Shown piece by piece: positions 17,891 through 27,907 of a stretch of DNA of 64,000 bases; the stretch's first letter is position 1; each line of letters opens with the position of its first letter. Made by a program: the position numbers and the translations under genes. This DNA comes from an uncultured Gilliamella sp. GTDB taxonomy: Bacteria; Pseudomonadota; Gammaproteobacteria; Enterobacterales; Orbaceae. The stretch lies in the NCBI GenBank assembly GCA_946482005.1, contig CAMLPV010000003.1, forward strand, positions 1 through 64,000, in the 5' to 3' direction. The notes beneath the pieces are model-generated. The model was given only the letters and a program-made list of their open reading frames with translations. It was not told the DNA's origin and searched no databases.

Positions 17891-18958
17891 TTAGAATTTA
17901 TTTAGGGATGAGTAGTACTTGTAGTCTTTTTCAATATTCATATAAGGATATTTTTTGGTTATAGCACATTTTAGTAATATTTTTTTTTCAGTGAACGTGC
18001 AAGGATTTTTCTTTATAAATTTTAAAATGTAGAAAATATTTCTTATAGGATTACATTTTTTACTATTGTAGACTCGTATCATTAGTTTAAGTAAACCGAG
18101 TTCTTTTATAATTTCATTTTTAGTTTGTTTTTGAAATGTTTTATCAGATCTCAACAGTGATTCTAAATAAGTGATATTCATTGCACAGATATAATTGCGT
18201 TTTGCATTATCTGATAATTGTAGGGTGTTAATTTCTGTTATACAGTGTTCTAAAACTCTTTTCAAAGTTTTCAAATTAGAATCATCAATGTATTGTTCTG
18301 ATAATGAAGAAGCACGTACACGGTGAAAATAAGAATTTTTATTTATATAATAATTAGTCAATTTTGCTTTCGAGATAATAGAAAGTGAGATGCTGTGGTC
18401 TTCGTGGTTTTTCTCGATAAATTTTTCAGTAAATAATTTTCGGCGGAAAATAAATCGCCATACAACGCCAGAATAATTTCTCATTTCTAATAAATGATTT
18501 AATAAATCTATGCCTGATTTGAAGTTTTTTGTTTTACTATTTTCAAGATTTGTCATACAAGATATCATTTCTCCGTCTTTAAAAGACGTATAATCAAAGT
18601 AGAACAAATCTAATTGAGGCATAAGTTTTAGAGAATATCTGAATTCTTTGAGTAAATTATGATTTATAATATCATCAGAATCAATGAATAGAATGTAGTC
18701 TCCAGACGAACATTCAACACCTTTATTTCGAGCTTGGCTGACACCGAGATTTGGTTGTTTAATTATTTTGATATTACTAAATTTTGATTGATATTGCTCT
18801 AATATTAGTAAGGTATTATCAGTAGAACCATCATCGATACATATAATTTCTAGAGGATAAGTATCATCTTTTGTAACTGAAATCAAACAGTCTTCAATAT
18901 AATCTTCAACATTATAACAAGGTATAATAATAGTAAGACAAACAGTTTTATTTATCAT
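17891..18958 (-). CDS. GT2-family glycosyltransferase
   Basis: Family 2 transferase, 355 residues. Core motifs: LTIIIPCYNVEDYI, CIDDGSTDNT, PNLGVSQARNKG and LFIDSDDI (DxD). A middle segment ENHEDHSIS may hold the catalytic base. The C-terminus is rich in Lys, Tyr and Asn. It is the downstream partner of the minus-strand GT8 gene (18-base gap), so the two form a small operon opposed to the flippase pair. It is not especially close to the GT2 at 13118. Substrates unknown. Confidence 0.8.
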   Translation of the reverse strand: MINKTVCLTIIIPCYNVEDYIEDCLISVTKDDTYPLEIICIDDGSTDNTLLILEQYQSKFSNIKIIKQPNLGVSQARNKGVECSSGDYILFIDSDDIINHNLLKEFRYSLKLMPQLDLFYFDYTSFKDGEMISCMTNLENSKTKNFKSGIDLLNHLLEMRNYSGVVWRFIFRRKLFTEKFIEKNHEDHSISLSIISKAKLTNYYINKNSYFHRVRASSLSEQYIDDSNLKTLKRVLEHCITEINTLQLSDNAKRNYICAMNITYLESLLRSDKTFQKQTKNEIIKELGLLKLMIRVYNSKKCNPIRNIFYILKFIKKNPCTFTEKKILLKCAITKKYPYMNIEKDYKYYSSLNKF

Positions 18959-18976
18959 AAAATTTCAAATAGATAA

Positions 18977-19954
18977 TTATTTTTTAAGAAATAACTTAAA
19001 TTTTAAATAAATACTATAGTAATAAATAGATTTAAAATAAGCTTTTTGTTTAAATAAATATTTAGCATAATTTCTTATAGATGAGCTATTACCACTTAAA
19101 GGTAATTGATCATCTTTCCATGGAGACAAATTAAAATAATTATTAAAAATTTCAGAAAGATAAACTTTATACCACGGCTTATTTTGTGAAATATAATGTA
19201 AAATAACAGTATAAGGTCTGATTTCTTTTTCCTGATGCGCATCGACTGAAATTTTTATCTTAGTATTAAACTTTATTGGTAGTAACAGTGTTTTATTTTC
19301 CAGTAAAATATTTAAAACATCTTGATCGGCAAACTTATAAATATTTCCATCATTAATCATAGTTAATGCCTTTTCGGAAATCTTTTCTTCACACCATTTA
19401 GTAGTATTTATAAGTAATACACCTGCATTAAAATATCTTGTTGAATCAATGTTATACATTTCACTGATGGTTTGTTGCATATCTTTGCTATCACTTATAA
19501 CTCCTGCAATATAATTTTCAATATTGTATTCCGCTAATTTTGCTAATGATTTTAAACAAATTATATCGCTATCAAGATATATTAATTTATCAGTTACTGA
19601 AACAAGGAGTTTAGGCATAATAAAACGTATGCAGGTTGATGCTGTCGGAATATGCAAAACTAACGTTTTGGGATTGATGATAAAATTGTTATTTAAAAAA
19701 TACAGCGTAATTGATACATTCGGATAATTAAACTTCTCGAACTTTTCAAGGTTTACATGTGACACATTATCAATAAATAAATGAAAATGAAGGTTGCAAT
19801 TTGGCGTATTTTGGATAACTGATAATATTGCTACACCAGCAGGCATTGCATAATTATTGTCAAATCCTAAAGCAATATTTAGAGTTGGAAAATGTGGCTC
19901 AAGATTAGTACTTATAGGTTTAATTTGATCAATAAAGTTATTTATGTTAAACAT
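18977..19954 (-). CDS. GT8-family (LPS glucosyl/galactosyltransferase-like) enzyme
   Basis: Retaining GT8 transferase of the RfaJ/LgtC type, 325 residues. The sequence shows IALGFDNNYAMPAGVAI at the donor site, LIYLDSDIICL with the DxD, YFNAGVLLINT, ADQDVLNILL and HYISQNKPW (the family's H-x6-KPW element). The C-terminal RNYAKYLFKQKAYF stretch matches the small basic domain of LPS GT8 enzymes. It is one of five related GT8 genes within 5.5 kb. The product presumably adds hexose to the LPS core; which hexose is unknown. Confidence 0.82.
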   Translation of the reverse strand: MFNINNFIDQIKPISTNLEPHFPTLNIALGFDNNYAMPAGVAILSVIQNTPNCNLHFHLFIDNVSHVNLEKFEKFNYPNVSITLYFLNNNFIINPKTLVLHIPTASTCIRFIMPKLLVSVTDKLIYLDSDIICLKSLAKLAEYNIENYIAGVISDSKDMQQTISEMYNIDSTRYFNAGVLLINTTKWCEEKISEKALTMINDGNIYKFADQDVLNILLENKTLLLPIKFNTKIKISVDAHQEKEIRPYTVILHYISQNKPWYKVYLSEIFNNYFNLSPWKDDQLPLSGNSSSIRNYAKYLFKQKAYFKSIYYYSIYLKFKLFLKK

Positions 19955-20148
19955 TTAATCCGTTCTAATTTAAGTGATATCTAATAATCTATTATGTTAA
20001 TTATATATTTCTTTGTTAACAAAATATAGGTAAAAACTTTATATAAATTAAAAAAACGAAGATTTAAGAACTTTTGACAGATTAAATAAATTTACACTTT
20101 TATAGTATTTATTTAGAATAATAAAAATTTTAAAAAGCGACGTAATAA

Positions 20149-21123
20149 ATGTTTAATTCCAATAAATATATAAGTAAAGTTGAAGAGTTTACTCAAAATA
20201 GCAGTAAAGAAATATTGCATATTGCATTTGCATTTGATGATAATTATGCAATGCCAGCAGGGGTAACTATAACTTCTATAATTGAAAATAATAGTAACTT
20301 AAATTTTTGTTTTCATCTATTAGTTGATAATGTATCTTTGGTTAATATAACTAAACTTAAAGAACTTATTGGAAACAATGTTAGTATTAAAATATATTAT
20401 TTAAATGATAACTTTGACATTAATCCGAATACATTGGTATTAGGTTACTTATCTGTGGTTTCTTGTGCGCGTTTTATTCTTCCGGCATTATTACATTCTC
20501 AAACTAAAAAATTTTTATATCTTGACAGTGACATTCTCTGTTTGAAATCTATTTCTGAACTATATAACACAGATATATCTAACTATGTTGCAGGGGTCAT
20601 TCCTGACGATAAACCGATGCAAAATGAAGTAAAAAATTTATATTCTATTGATGTTGAAAAATATTTTAATTCGGGAGTGTTATTAATTAACACTGATGAG
20701 TGGATGAAAAATGATTTAACCAACAAATGTATTAACAAGGTAAATGATGGCAATGTCTATCGTTTTGCAGATCAAGATGTTTTAAATATATTATTAGAAA
20801 ACCAAACAATCCTTTTACCTATTAAATATAATACTAAAATTCACATAAGTATTTCTTGTGAAGAAGAACAATTAATAGCGCCTTATACTGTGTTATTACA
20901 TTACGTAACAGGCTATAAACCATGGTATCAAACATTTGATTCTAAGTTATTTTTAAAATTTTATGATTTATCTCCTTGGAAAAATACCAAACGACCGAAA
21001 GCATTAAAAAAATCATGGTTAAGAAACTATGCCAAATATTGTTTAAAAAGAGGTCGAGTTTTTATAGCTGTTAAATTTTACTATTTTTATCTATTTAATA
21101 AACTAGTAAAAAACAGCAATTAA
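20149..21123 (+). CDS. GT8-family LPS glycosyltransferase
   Basis: Second of five GT8 genes, 324 residues, close paralogue of the one at 18977-19954 but on the opposite strand; their starts face apart across about 194 bases. It has IAFAFDDNYAMPAGVTI, FLYLDSDILCL (DxD), YFNSGVLLINTDEW, ADQDVLNILL and HYVTGYKPWYQ. The C-terminus is RNYAKYCLKRGRVF. The stop codon lies inside a long AT-only palindrome. An AGCGACG sequence upstream is a poor ribosome site, so expression may be low. Confidence 0.82.
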   Translation: MFNSNKYISKVEEFTQNSSKEILHIAFAFDDNYAMPAGVTITSIIENNSNLNFCFHLLVDNVSLVNITKLKELIGNNVSIKIYYLNDNFDINPNTLVLGYLSVVSCARFILPALLHSQTKKFLYLDSDILCLKSISELYNTDISNYVAGVIPDDKPMQNEVKNLYSIDVEKYFNSGVLLINTDEWMKNDLTNKCINKVNDGNVYRFADQDVLNILLENQTILLPIKYNTKIHISISCEEEQLIAPYTVLLHYVTGYKPWYQTFDSKLFLKFYDLSPWKNTKRPKALKKSWLRNYAKYCLKRGRVFIAVKFYYFYLFNKLVKNSN

Positions 21124-21155
21124 AATTATATAACCTAAATTATATAATTTTAATT
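21118..21155. terminator. Perfect 16-bp AT-only palindrome, possible bidirectional terminator
   Basis: Arms 21118-21133 and 21140-21155 are exact reverse complements, with loop CCTAAA. The palindrome includes the stop codon of the GT8 gene at 20149-21123 and lies before the convergent GT8 gene at 21348-22301. The stem holds no G-C pair, so it would be a weak terminator; it could instead be a recombination scar or repeat. Confidence 0.45.
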
Positions 21156-21347
21156 GTTTGGCTCTACTCAGATAAGAGTGTATAACTAATATTAGTTAGT
21201 TTATTAATGTTATTATATAATATAATCAGAAATAATAGCGGAATATATAAAAATCAGTATATTTTGCTTATTTATAAAGGAATTATTTAAATTTTTTAGT
21301 TGTAGGATTATAAAAACATAGATTATTAAAATTTCTGGTTATTTAAT

Positions 21348-22301
21348 CTATTTTTTAATTAAGTAAGTTAAATAATATTTAATACATTTTAGAAATTTTC
21401 TTTTTCTAAAAAAATCTTTTGCATATACCCTATAATCAACTGGTCTCATTTTGCTTTGGTAAGATTTCAATACTACATCGCTCCAAGGGGTAAAATGTTT
21501 ATAAAAAATGTATAAATCTTGGGCTAAACCTTTATGTTCTGCGTACCATATTTTTCTTGGACCTGTAAAATGCACAAAATAAGGTAACGATTTTTTATGA
21601 TGAAAGAAAGATTCCTTTTCTTCATCATTCATCCAAGTAAATAAATAATTCCATTTAACATCAACAAAAACAACACGTTCTTGCAAAACAATATTTAAAG
21701 CATCTTGGTCTGGGTAGATTAAATTATAATTCTCTGGTGATAATAATATTTGGTTGGCTTTATTTTCTGTGTCAAATTTTTTCCAGTTCTGACTGTTAAT
21801 ATATAAAAAGCCTGAATTAAAGTATTTTTTATTTCCTAACGATAAGCGATTTGCATTTGCTAAAAGATTATCATCATTTAAAGAATCAGCTGTTACCGCA
21901 CAAACTACTGAATCAATATTGATATTTAAAACAGGAGAAATATCGCCAAAGCATAAGATATCAGCATCTAAGTAAATAAACTTATCAATATAATCAGGTA
22001 ATAATCTTGGAACAGATAAGCGAATATACATTGAACGATTGATATGTTTTACTTTTTCATTCTTAATGTCAATGTATTTATTTAGCTCATCAATAGGAAT
22101 TGAATAAAGCGTAATTGCGGAGCTAATTTCTTTTAGCTTATTTTTTTCTTCGTCTGAAACATCATACAAAAAAATATGAAAATGAATATTATTACTTTTA
22201 TTATTGAGTATGATCGAAGTAATAGAAACACCAACATGTTCTAGATAATTGGAATCTGTACAATATACAATATTAATAATACTATTATTCATTTCAAACA
22301 C
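21348..22301 (-). CDS. GT8-family LPS glycosyltransferase, divergent member
   Basis: GT8 transferase, 317 residues, the most divergent of the five in this region. It keeps IVYCTDSNYLEHVGVSI, FIYLDADILCF (DxD), YFNSGFLYINSQNW and PDQDALNIVL. It lacks the ~20-residue N-terminal extension of the others, and the usual KPW near the C-terminal catalytic region reads KIW. The ending DYRVYAKDFFRKRKFLKCIKY is the typical basic tail. It stands alone on the minus strand between plus-strand GT8 genes, which suggests separate acquisition. Sugar specificity probably differs from the rest. Confidence 0.8.
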   Translation of the reverse strand: MFEMNNSIINIVYCTDSNYLEHVGVSITSIILNNKSNNIHFHIFLYDVSDEEKNKLKEISSAITLYSIPIDELNKYIDIKNEKVKHINRSMYIRLSVPRLLPDYIDKFIYLDADILCFGDISPVLNINIDSVVCAVTADSLNDDNLLANANRLSLGNKKYFNSGFLYINSQNWKKFDTENKANQILLSPENYNLIYPDQDALNIVLQERVVFVDVKWNYLFTWMNDEEKESFFHHKKSLPYFVHFTGPRKIWYAEHKGLAQDLYIFYKHFTPWSDVVLKSYQSKMRPVDYRVYAKDFFRKRKFLKCIKYYLTYLIKK

Positions 22302-22445
22302 TCATTAATACAATGTTTTAAATATATCATAGCTATTCATGTATTACAAAATAGTTAAATAAATATGAAATGGATAGTTAATTTTTTTATAATAATTAGT
22401 TATGTTACAATAAAACAAATTTCAAATTGTCGGTATTACTAGAAC

Positions 22446-23426
22446 ATGTTAACAGAAAATCTTTTCATTAGTAAGATTACTACTTTATTTAGTCATATTA
22501 TTGAATCACAAGAAACAGTGCATATTGCATTCTGTTTCGATGATAATTATGCAATGCCAGCAGGTATTGCTATGTCATCAATTATTATCAACAACCCCGA
22601 TAAAAATCTGTTTTTTCATTTATTTGCTAATAAAGTATCTAATAAAAAAATTGAAGACTTTAATCAACTTAGTCAGAATAATACCTCGATAATTTGTTAT
22701 GAAGTGAGCGATGATTTCTCGATAAATCCTGATACTTTAGTACTACATGTTTCGGCATCAACGTGTTTACGTTTTATTGTGCCACAATTGCTAAATAAAG
22801 TAGCTTCGAGGGTGTTATATTTAGATTGTGATATCCTTTGTACTAATAAACTGGATGATTTAATCAATAAAGATTTAACTGACAAATATGCTGCTGTAGT
22901 TGCAGATGTAGATAAAACTCAAGAAAAACAATGCCCAGATTGCAATATTTCGTATGGTGAATATTTTAATGCAGGAATGATTTATATTAATACTGACATG
23001 TGGGTAGCTAATAACTTAACAGAAAAAGCTTTTGCAATGATTAATAGCGGTAAAGTTTATAAATTTGCCGATCAAGACGTTTTGAATATTCTAATGCAAG
23101 GTAACACTCTGTTTCTTCCTAAAAATTTTAACCAACTTACTTCACTCTCAGTTGGTGGTAATGAAGATAGCTTATTAAGTGATGACACTGTTATAATTCA
23201 TTACGTTACCGGCAATAAACCATGGTATCAGCTATATTTAACCCCGCTTTATCAACGTTATATTGCTTCTTCGCCATGGGCTAATCAAAAATTGTCATTA
23301 GCTAATGAACATGCACCCTCAACAACCAGACGTTATGCGAAATTGTTAGTAAGTCAAAAAAAATATTTTTCGGCGTTCAAATATTATTTACTTTATCTCA
23401 AGCATAAAGCTTTTAAAACGCGATAA
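22446..23426 (+). CDS. GT8-family LPS glycosyltransferase
   Basis: Fourth GT8 gene, 326 residues. Motifs: IAFCFDDNYAMPAGIAM, VLYLDCDILCT (DxD with Cys between the aspartates), YFNAGMIYINTDMW, ADQDVLNILM and HYVTGNKPWYQ. The C-terminus is RRYAKLLVSQKKYFSAFKYY. It starts a two-gene operon with the GT8 at 23438, separated by 11 bases. These two share a VGGNED/INGNED element between the DQD and KPW motifs not seen in the others, so they form a subpair. Confidence 0.82.
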   Translation: MLTENLFISKITTLFSHIIESQETVHIAFCFDDNYAMPAGIAMSSIIINNPDKNLFFHLFANKVSNKKIEDFNQLSQNNTSIICYEVSDDFSINPDTLVLHVSASTCLRFIVPQLLNKVASRVLYLDCDILCTNKLDDLINKDLTDKYAAVVADVDKTQEKQCPDCNISYGEYFNAGMIYINTDMWVANNLTEKAFAMINSGKVYKFADQDVLNILMQGNTLFLPKNFNQLTSLSVGGNEDSLLSDDTVIIHYVTGNKPWYQLYLTPLYQRYIASSPWANQKLSLANEHAPSTTRRYAKLLVSQKKYFSAFKYYLLYLKHKAFKTR

Positions 23427-23437
23427 GGATGTAAATC

Positions 23438-24412
23438 GTGATTCAAGTTGATAGATTTATTAATAAAAGGAATGAATTACTGTCACATAATTTTGACAAT
23501 AATCAGTCGGTCATACATATTTTATTATGTTTTGATGATAATTATGCGTTATCAGCAGGTATAAATATTTTCTCTGTTTTAAAAAATAATGCTGTAATGC
23601 CGATTCATTTTCATTTATTTACCCATAATCTTTCCGATGAGAATAGACGTAAATTTGGAGAAATTAAATTCAATAATATATCAATAACTGAATATGTTAT
23701 TAATGATCAGTTCAAAGTCGATGAGCAAAATACCGAACAGTTTCCGCTTTCAGCTTGTGTGCGTCTAATAGCGCCAATAATACTAAAAAATACCACTGAT
23801 AAGTTACTTTATGTTGATAGTGATACCTTATGTACGAATAGCTTATCAGATATTAATAATATTGATCTTACTGGCATTATACTTGCTGCTGTTGCTGACG
23901 AACCATATATGCAACAATCTCAATGTATCAAATATGGCGTTATTGAAGGAACTTATTTTAATTCTGGTGTTATGCTCATTAACATTCCACTTTGGTGCGA
24001 ACATGAAATTACAGATAAAACGTTGAAACTATTAAATGGTGGTGAAAAATATCAATATCCGGATCAAGATGTTTTAAATATTTGTGTCGGTGAAAAAAGG
24101 CTAATATTACCAAGAAAATTTAATAATTTATTGGCATTATCAATTAATGGTAATGAAGATGCCAATATTCCCGATGAAACAGTCTTTATTCATTACATAA
24201 CTAAGAATAAACCTTGGCATGAACCTTATCGATCTATATTATTTGATTCTTATTTAGAAAAATCACCTTGGCGAAATGATTGTTTACCATTATATAGTCC
24301 TAAAAAGACCTCTTCAATTCGCGCTTATTCAAAACTGATGTTTAAACAAAAAAAATATCTATCTGGAATAAAACACTATCTTATTTATTTAAAAACTAAA
24401 TTGAAAAAGTAA
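23438..24412 (+). CDS. GT8-family LPS glycosyltransferase
   Basis: Fifth GT8 gene, 324 residues, with a GTG start preceded by AAGGAT at good spacing. Motifs: LLCFDDNYALSAGINI, LLYVDSDTLCT (DxD), YFNSGVMLINIPLW, PDQDVLNICV and HYITKNKPWHE. The C-terminal RAYSKLMFKQKKYLSGIKHY is the usual basic tail. It is the nearest relative of the preceding gene and probably arose by tandem duplication. It ends the glycan region; about 290 AT-rich bases without a gene separate it from yoaA. Confidence 0.82.
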   Translation: MIQVDRFINKRNELLSHNFDNNQSVIHILLCFDDNYALSAGINIFSVLKNNAVMPIHFHLFTHNLSDENRRKFGEIKFNNISITEYVINDQFKVDEQNTEQFPLSACVRLIAPIILKNTTDKLLYVDSDTLCTNSLSDINNIDLTGIILAAVADEPYMQQSQCIKYGVIEGTYFNSGVMLINIPLWCEHEITDKTLKLLNGGEKYQYPDQDVLNICVGEKRLILPRKFNNLLALSINGNEDANIPDETVFIHYITKNKPWHEPYRSILFDSYLEKSPWRNDCLPLYSPKKTSSIRAYSKLMFKQKKYLSGIKHYLIYLKTKLKK

Positions 24413-24701
24413 TAATGGTTAAATAATTCTATTTTTATGAGCTTATTTAGATTATCGATTTAAAAAAATTAATCAGTTTCTAACTAAGCTTTTTCTTTAT
24501 AGAGATTATTCTTGTCTATATTTTTGCTTTAGTTATTGCTATATTATAAATCGTTATTTTGATAGTTAATTGTTCAATTTCAGGATAATAATTTCATTTC
24601 TAATATAAAATTGTTTTTTTCTAACGTTAGCTTATTTATTAAATATATTTTCCAGTGTGGATAGACAAATTAGACTTATCTTTTAATTAGGTGTATTTTA
24701 A

Positions 24702-26630
24702 GTGATTGATGATTTTGCAGAAAATGGTTTGCTTGCGACGGCTATAGATGGTTTTGTTGCACGAGAACCACAAAGACGTATGGCAAATAAAGTCACTGAA
24801 GCAATCAACGCCCAACATTCGCTGGTAGTGGAAGCGGGAACGGGAACAGGTAAAACCTTTGCATATTTGGTTCCTGCATTACGTAGTGATAAAAAAGTAA
24901 TTATCTCGACGGGATCGAAAAATTTACAAGAGCAGTTATATAGTAAAGACTTACCCATTATCAAAAAAGCGCTAGATTATACGGGTAAAATCTCACTTCT
25001 TAAAGGGCGAGCCAATTATCTTTGTTTAGAGCGTATGTATCACCAATATGCGGCAGCAGGCGATTTAGATAAGAGTTTACGTACAGATTTAGTTCGGGTA
25101 AAAAACTGGTCAATCAAAACTAAAGATGGTGATATCAGTAAATGTACTACGGTGACTGAAGACAATCCAATTTGGCCAATCTTAACCAGTACTAACGATA
25201 ATTGTTTAGGCAGTGATTGTGAGCATTATAATGATTGTTATGTGGTTAAAGCCCGTAAACGGGCGTTGAATGCCGATATTGTGGTGGTTAATCATCATCT
25301 ATTTTTGGCTGATGTAGTGGTTAAAGATACCGGATTTGGCGAGCTAATTCCTAAAGCTAACGTAATGATATTTGATGAAGCTCATCAACTTCCCGATCTT
25401 GCCTGTCACTATTTTGGCGAGCAGTTAACGAGTCGACAACTATTTGACTTAGCTAAAGAGATAAATTTGGCTTATCGAACCGAAGTTAAAGATATGTCTC
25501 AGTTACAGCAGTGCGCTGATAAACTGCAAAAATGTACTCAAGATTTGCGAATATTAATCAGTCAGCAGAATAACAAAGGTAATCTTCGTTATCTATTTAA
25601 TCAATCCAGTATTAAACAAGAATTATCTTATCTGTTTGATGCTCTTGATTTTTGTAAAGAAGTTTTATTGTTAGCCATAGGTCGATCTACCACATTAGAT
25701 AATTGTTATGACCGGGTTAATCAGTACCAGCAATTGTTAAAAAAGTTGACAGAAACTCATGTACCTGGTTATAGCTATTGGTATGAAAGCACCTATAGTT
25801 CTTTTCTCTTTGCATTAACACCATTATCGGTAACGGAAAAATTTGAAGAATTGTTAACCCAGCGAGAAGGTAGCTGGATATTTACCTCAGCAACATTATC
25901 AGTCGATAATCAATTAGATTATTTTACTAAACGTTTGGGGCTAACCAACGCTGAATCTTTAATTTTAGAAAGCCCATTTGACTATATCAATCAGACGATT
26001 TTGTGTGTTCCGCGTTATCTACCATCACCAAATGAACGAGGCAATGCTGAAAAACTTGTAGATATTTTATTACCGGTTATTGAGGCTAATAATGGTCGTT
26101 GTTTTTTCCTTTGTACATCTTATGCAATGATGAATGCATTAGCTGAAAAATTTCGTTTGCTTACCAAATTACCGGTGTTGGTTCAAGGCGAAACTAGCAA
26201 AACAAAACTTCTTGAACAATTTATTGAAAGCGGTAATGCACTATTAATCGCAACCAGTAGTTTTTGGGAAGGGATTGATGTTAGGGGAGATACTTTATCT
26301 TGTGTTATTATAGATAAGTTACCGTTTACCTCACCGGATGATCCTTTAATGAAAGCACGTATGGAGGATTGCCAAATGCAAGGTGGTGATGCCTTTAATG
26401 AAGTGCAATTACCTGAAGCTGTTATTACCCTAAAACAGGGGGTGGGGCGATTGATCCGTCATCATAATGATCGTGGAGCGATTATAATTTGTGATAATCG
26501 ATTAGTTATGCGCCCTTATGGCGCAACGTTTATTAATAGTTTACCGCCATCACCAAGAACCCGAGATGTTAACAAGGTAATCGATTTTTTATTATCTAAC
26601 AATGAACCTGATAATTTGGAAAACAAATGA
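24702..26630 (+). CDS. yoaA: XPD/DinG-family ATP-dependent DNA helicase YoaA
   Basis: Iron-sulphur superfamily 2 helicase implicated in replication-fork repair. The 642-residue product matches E. coli YoaA along its whole length: PREPQR-like Q motif, Walker A EAGTGTGKT (residues 44-52), a Cys-rich Fe-S region (NYLCLER, NCLGSDCEHYNDC), FDEAH at 224-228, TSATLS, ATSSFWEGIDVRG and QGVGRLIR. The GTG start is chosen because it gives the conserved M-x-DDFA opening. Its stop overlaps tsaB by 4 bases, as in E. coli. Confidence 0.94.
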   Translation: MIDDFAENGLLATAIDGFVAREPQRRMANKVTEAINAQHSLVVEAGTGTGKTFAYLVPALRSDKKVIISTGSKNLQEQLYSKDLPIIKKALDYTGKISLLKGRANYLCLERMYHQYAAAGDLDKSLRTDLVRVKNWSIKTKDGDISKCTTVTEDNPIWPILTSTNDNCLGSDCEHYNDCYVVKARKRALNADIVVVNHHLFLADVVVKDTGFGELIPKANVMIFDEAHQLPDLACHYFGEQLTSRQLFDLAKEINLAYRTEVKDMSQLQQCADKLQKCTQDLRILISQQNNKGNLRYLFNQSSIKQELSYLFDALDFCKEVLLLAIGRSTTLDNCYDRVNQYQQLLKKLTETHVPGYSYWYESTYSSFLFALTPLSVTEKFEELLTQREGSWIFTSATLSVDNQLDYFTKRLGLTNAESLILESPFDYINQTILCVPRYLPSPNERGNAEKLVDILLPVIEANNGRCFFLCTSYAMMNALAEKFRLLTKLPVLVQGETSKTKLLEQFIESGNALLIATSSFWEGIDVRGDTLSCVIIDKLPFTSPDDPLMKARMEDCQMQGGDAFNEVQLPEAVITLKQGVGRLIRHHNDRGAIIICDNRLVMRPYGATFINSLPPSPRTRDVNKVIDFLLSNNEPDNLENK

Positions 26631-27307
26631 GTACTATTTTAGCCATTGATACTTCAACAGAAGCTTGTTCCGTAGCACTATTATATCGAAATGAAATCAC
26701 CCACGATTTCATGATTTCGGCGCGAGATCATACTAAAAAGATCTTACCAATGGTTGATAATATTTTAAATCAATCAGGCTGTACACTTTCACAACTCGAT
26801 GCCATTGCTTTTGCGCAAGGTCCTGGTAGTTTTACTGGCGTGAGAATTGGTATAGGGGTTGCGCAAGGATTAGCATTGGGCATTGATAAACCGATGATAG
26901 GTGTTTCCACCTTGATGACTTTGGCGCAAGGTTGCTACCGAACAACCAGAGCAACTAAAGTTATTCCGGCGATAGATGCTAGAATGGGTGAGGTCTATTT
27001 GGGGCAATATCAATATCAAAATCAGGAGTGGCAAGCGATTATTGCAGAATGCGTTATCAAACCTGAAGATGTGAAATCAAAAATTCAGCATATTGATAAT
27101 AATTATTATTTGGCTGGCACTGGTTGGCAAACTTATCCTGATATGTTAGCAGAGATTAAACAAAGTGAAGTTTGGTTACCAGAAGCACAAGATTTAGTCG
27201 TTATCGCCCATCAGAAATGGTTGAAAAATGACGTTGTTAAAGTTGAAGACGTTGAACCAACTTATTTACGTAATGAAGTGACTTGGCAAAAATTACCGGG
27301 TCGTTAA
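26627..27307 (+). CDS. tsaB: tRNA N6-threonylcarbamoyladenosine modification protein TsaB
   Basis: ASKHA-fold partner of TsaD in the complex that makes t6A37 in tRNAs reading ANN codons. Visible: ILAIDTSTEACSVAL at the N-terminus, HTKKILPMVDNIL, the GPGSFTGVRIG motif and IDARMGEVYLG. Length 226 is usual (E. coli 231). It is coupled to yoaA by a 4-base overlap and followed by a strong hairpin. Confidence 0.94.
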   Translation: MSTILAIDTSTEACSVALLYRNEITHDFMISARDHTKKILPMVDNILNQSGCTLSQLDAIAFAQGPGSFTGVRIGIGVAQGLALGIDKPMIGVSTLMTLAQGCYRTTRATKVIPAIDARMGEVYLGQYQYQNQEWQAIIAECVIKPEDVKSKIQHIDNNYYLAGTGWQTYPDMLAEIKQSEVWLPEAQDLVVIAHQKWLKNDVVKVEDVEPTYLRNEVTWQKLPGR

Positions 27308-27310
27308 GAT

Positions 27311-27338
27311 CAGATAAACCACCGAGGTGGTTTATCTG
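27311..27338. terminator. Bidirectional terminator between tsaB and grxA
   Basis: A perfect 13-bp palindrome (arms CAGATAAACCACC and its complement, two-base centre, so a 4-base loop in practice). It lies 4 bases after the tsaB stop and 19 bases before the end of the convergent grxA. The position suits termination from both sides, although T-runs are short. Confidence 0.75.
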
Positions 27339-27357
27339 TATTTATTATGCAGAATAT

Positions 27358-27624
27358 TTATCCTTGAAATAATCCCAAATTAGCTTTGGCATAGGCTTCA
27401 AAGTCAGTGCAACCACCAATTGGTTTTTCATCGATAAAAATTTGTGGTACGGTTTCTACCGGTTTGCCAACACTTTTTGAGAGATCTTCTTTGGTAATGC
27501 CTTCAGCATTGATATCAACATAACGATAAGAAAAATCATCGCGTTCTTGAGATAACTTTTCAGCAAGCTCTTTAGCTCGCACACAATATGGACATCCTTG
27601 ACGTCCGAAAATTACAGCATACAT
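27358..27624 (-). CDS. grxA: Glutaredoxin 1
   Basis: Small glutathione-dependent disulphide reductase, electron donor for ribonucleotide reductase and other targets. It has the active site CPYC at residues 11-14, the cis-proline TVPQIF stretch and the GGCTDFEAY glutathione-binding end. At 88 residues it is very close to E. coli GrxA, including ERDDF and AEGITKEDL. A GAGGTG ribosome site precedes the ATG. An unusual extra Cys occurs in GGCTD where E. coli has GGYTD. Confidence 0.94.
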   Translation of the reverse strand: MYAVIFGRQGCPYCVRAKELAEKLSQERDDFSYRYVDINAEGITKEDLSKSVGKPVETVPQIFIDEKPIGGCTDFEAYAKANLGLFQG

Positions 27625-27907
27625 ATTTCACCTCGAATAAGTTAAATTTGCTTAATGGATTTACTATACTTTAGTTTCAAATAAAAAAAAGTAGTTAAAC
27701 TTAGTTAATATAATAGATTATATCTATTGATCCTCCACTTGCATAGCGAGTTAGGTATGGGTTTTAATCATTTGGATAATTAATCGAATATTTTATCAAT
27801 TTTTTTCCCAAAAAGTTGAAGAATGGGGGTTTTTTAAGTTTTAAATTTAGTGCTAATTTGATATTACTCGCTATAATTTTAATTTCAACCATTAAATGGA
27901 TGTCAGC

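Noticed and set aside
24698-24964. Minus-strand frame over the start of yoaA
   Set aside because: Lies wholly within a well-supported gene on the other strand; an antisense shadow.
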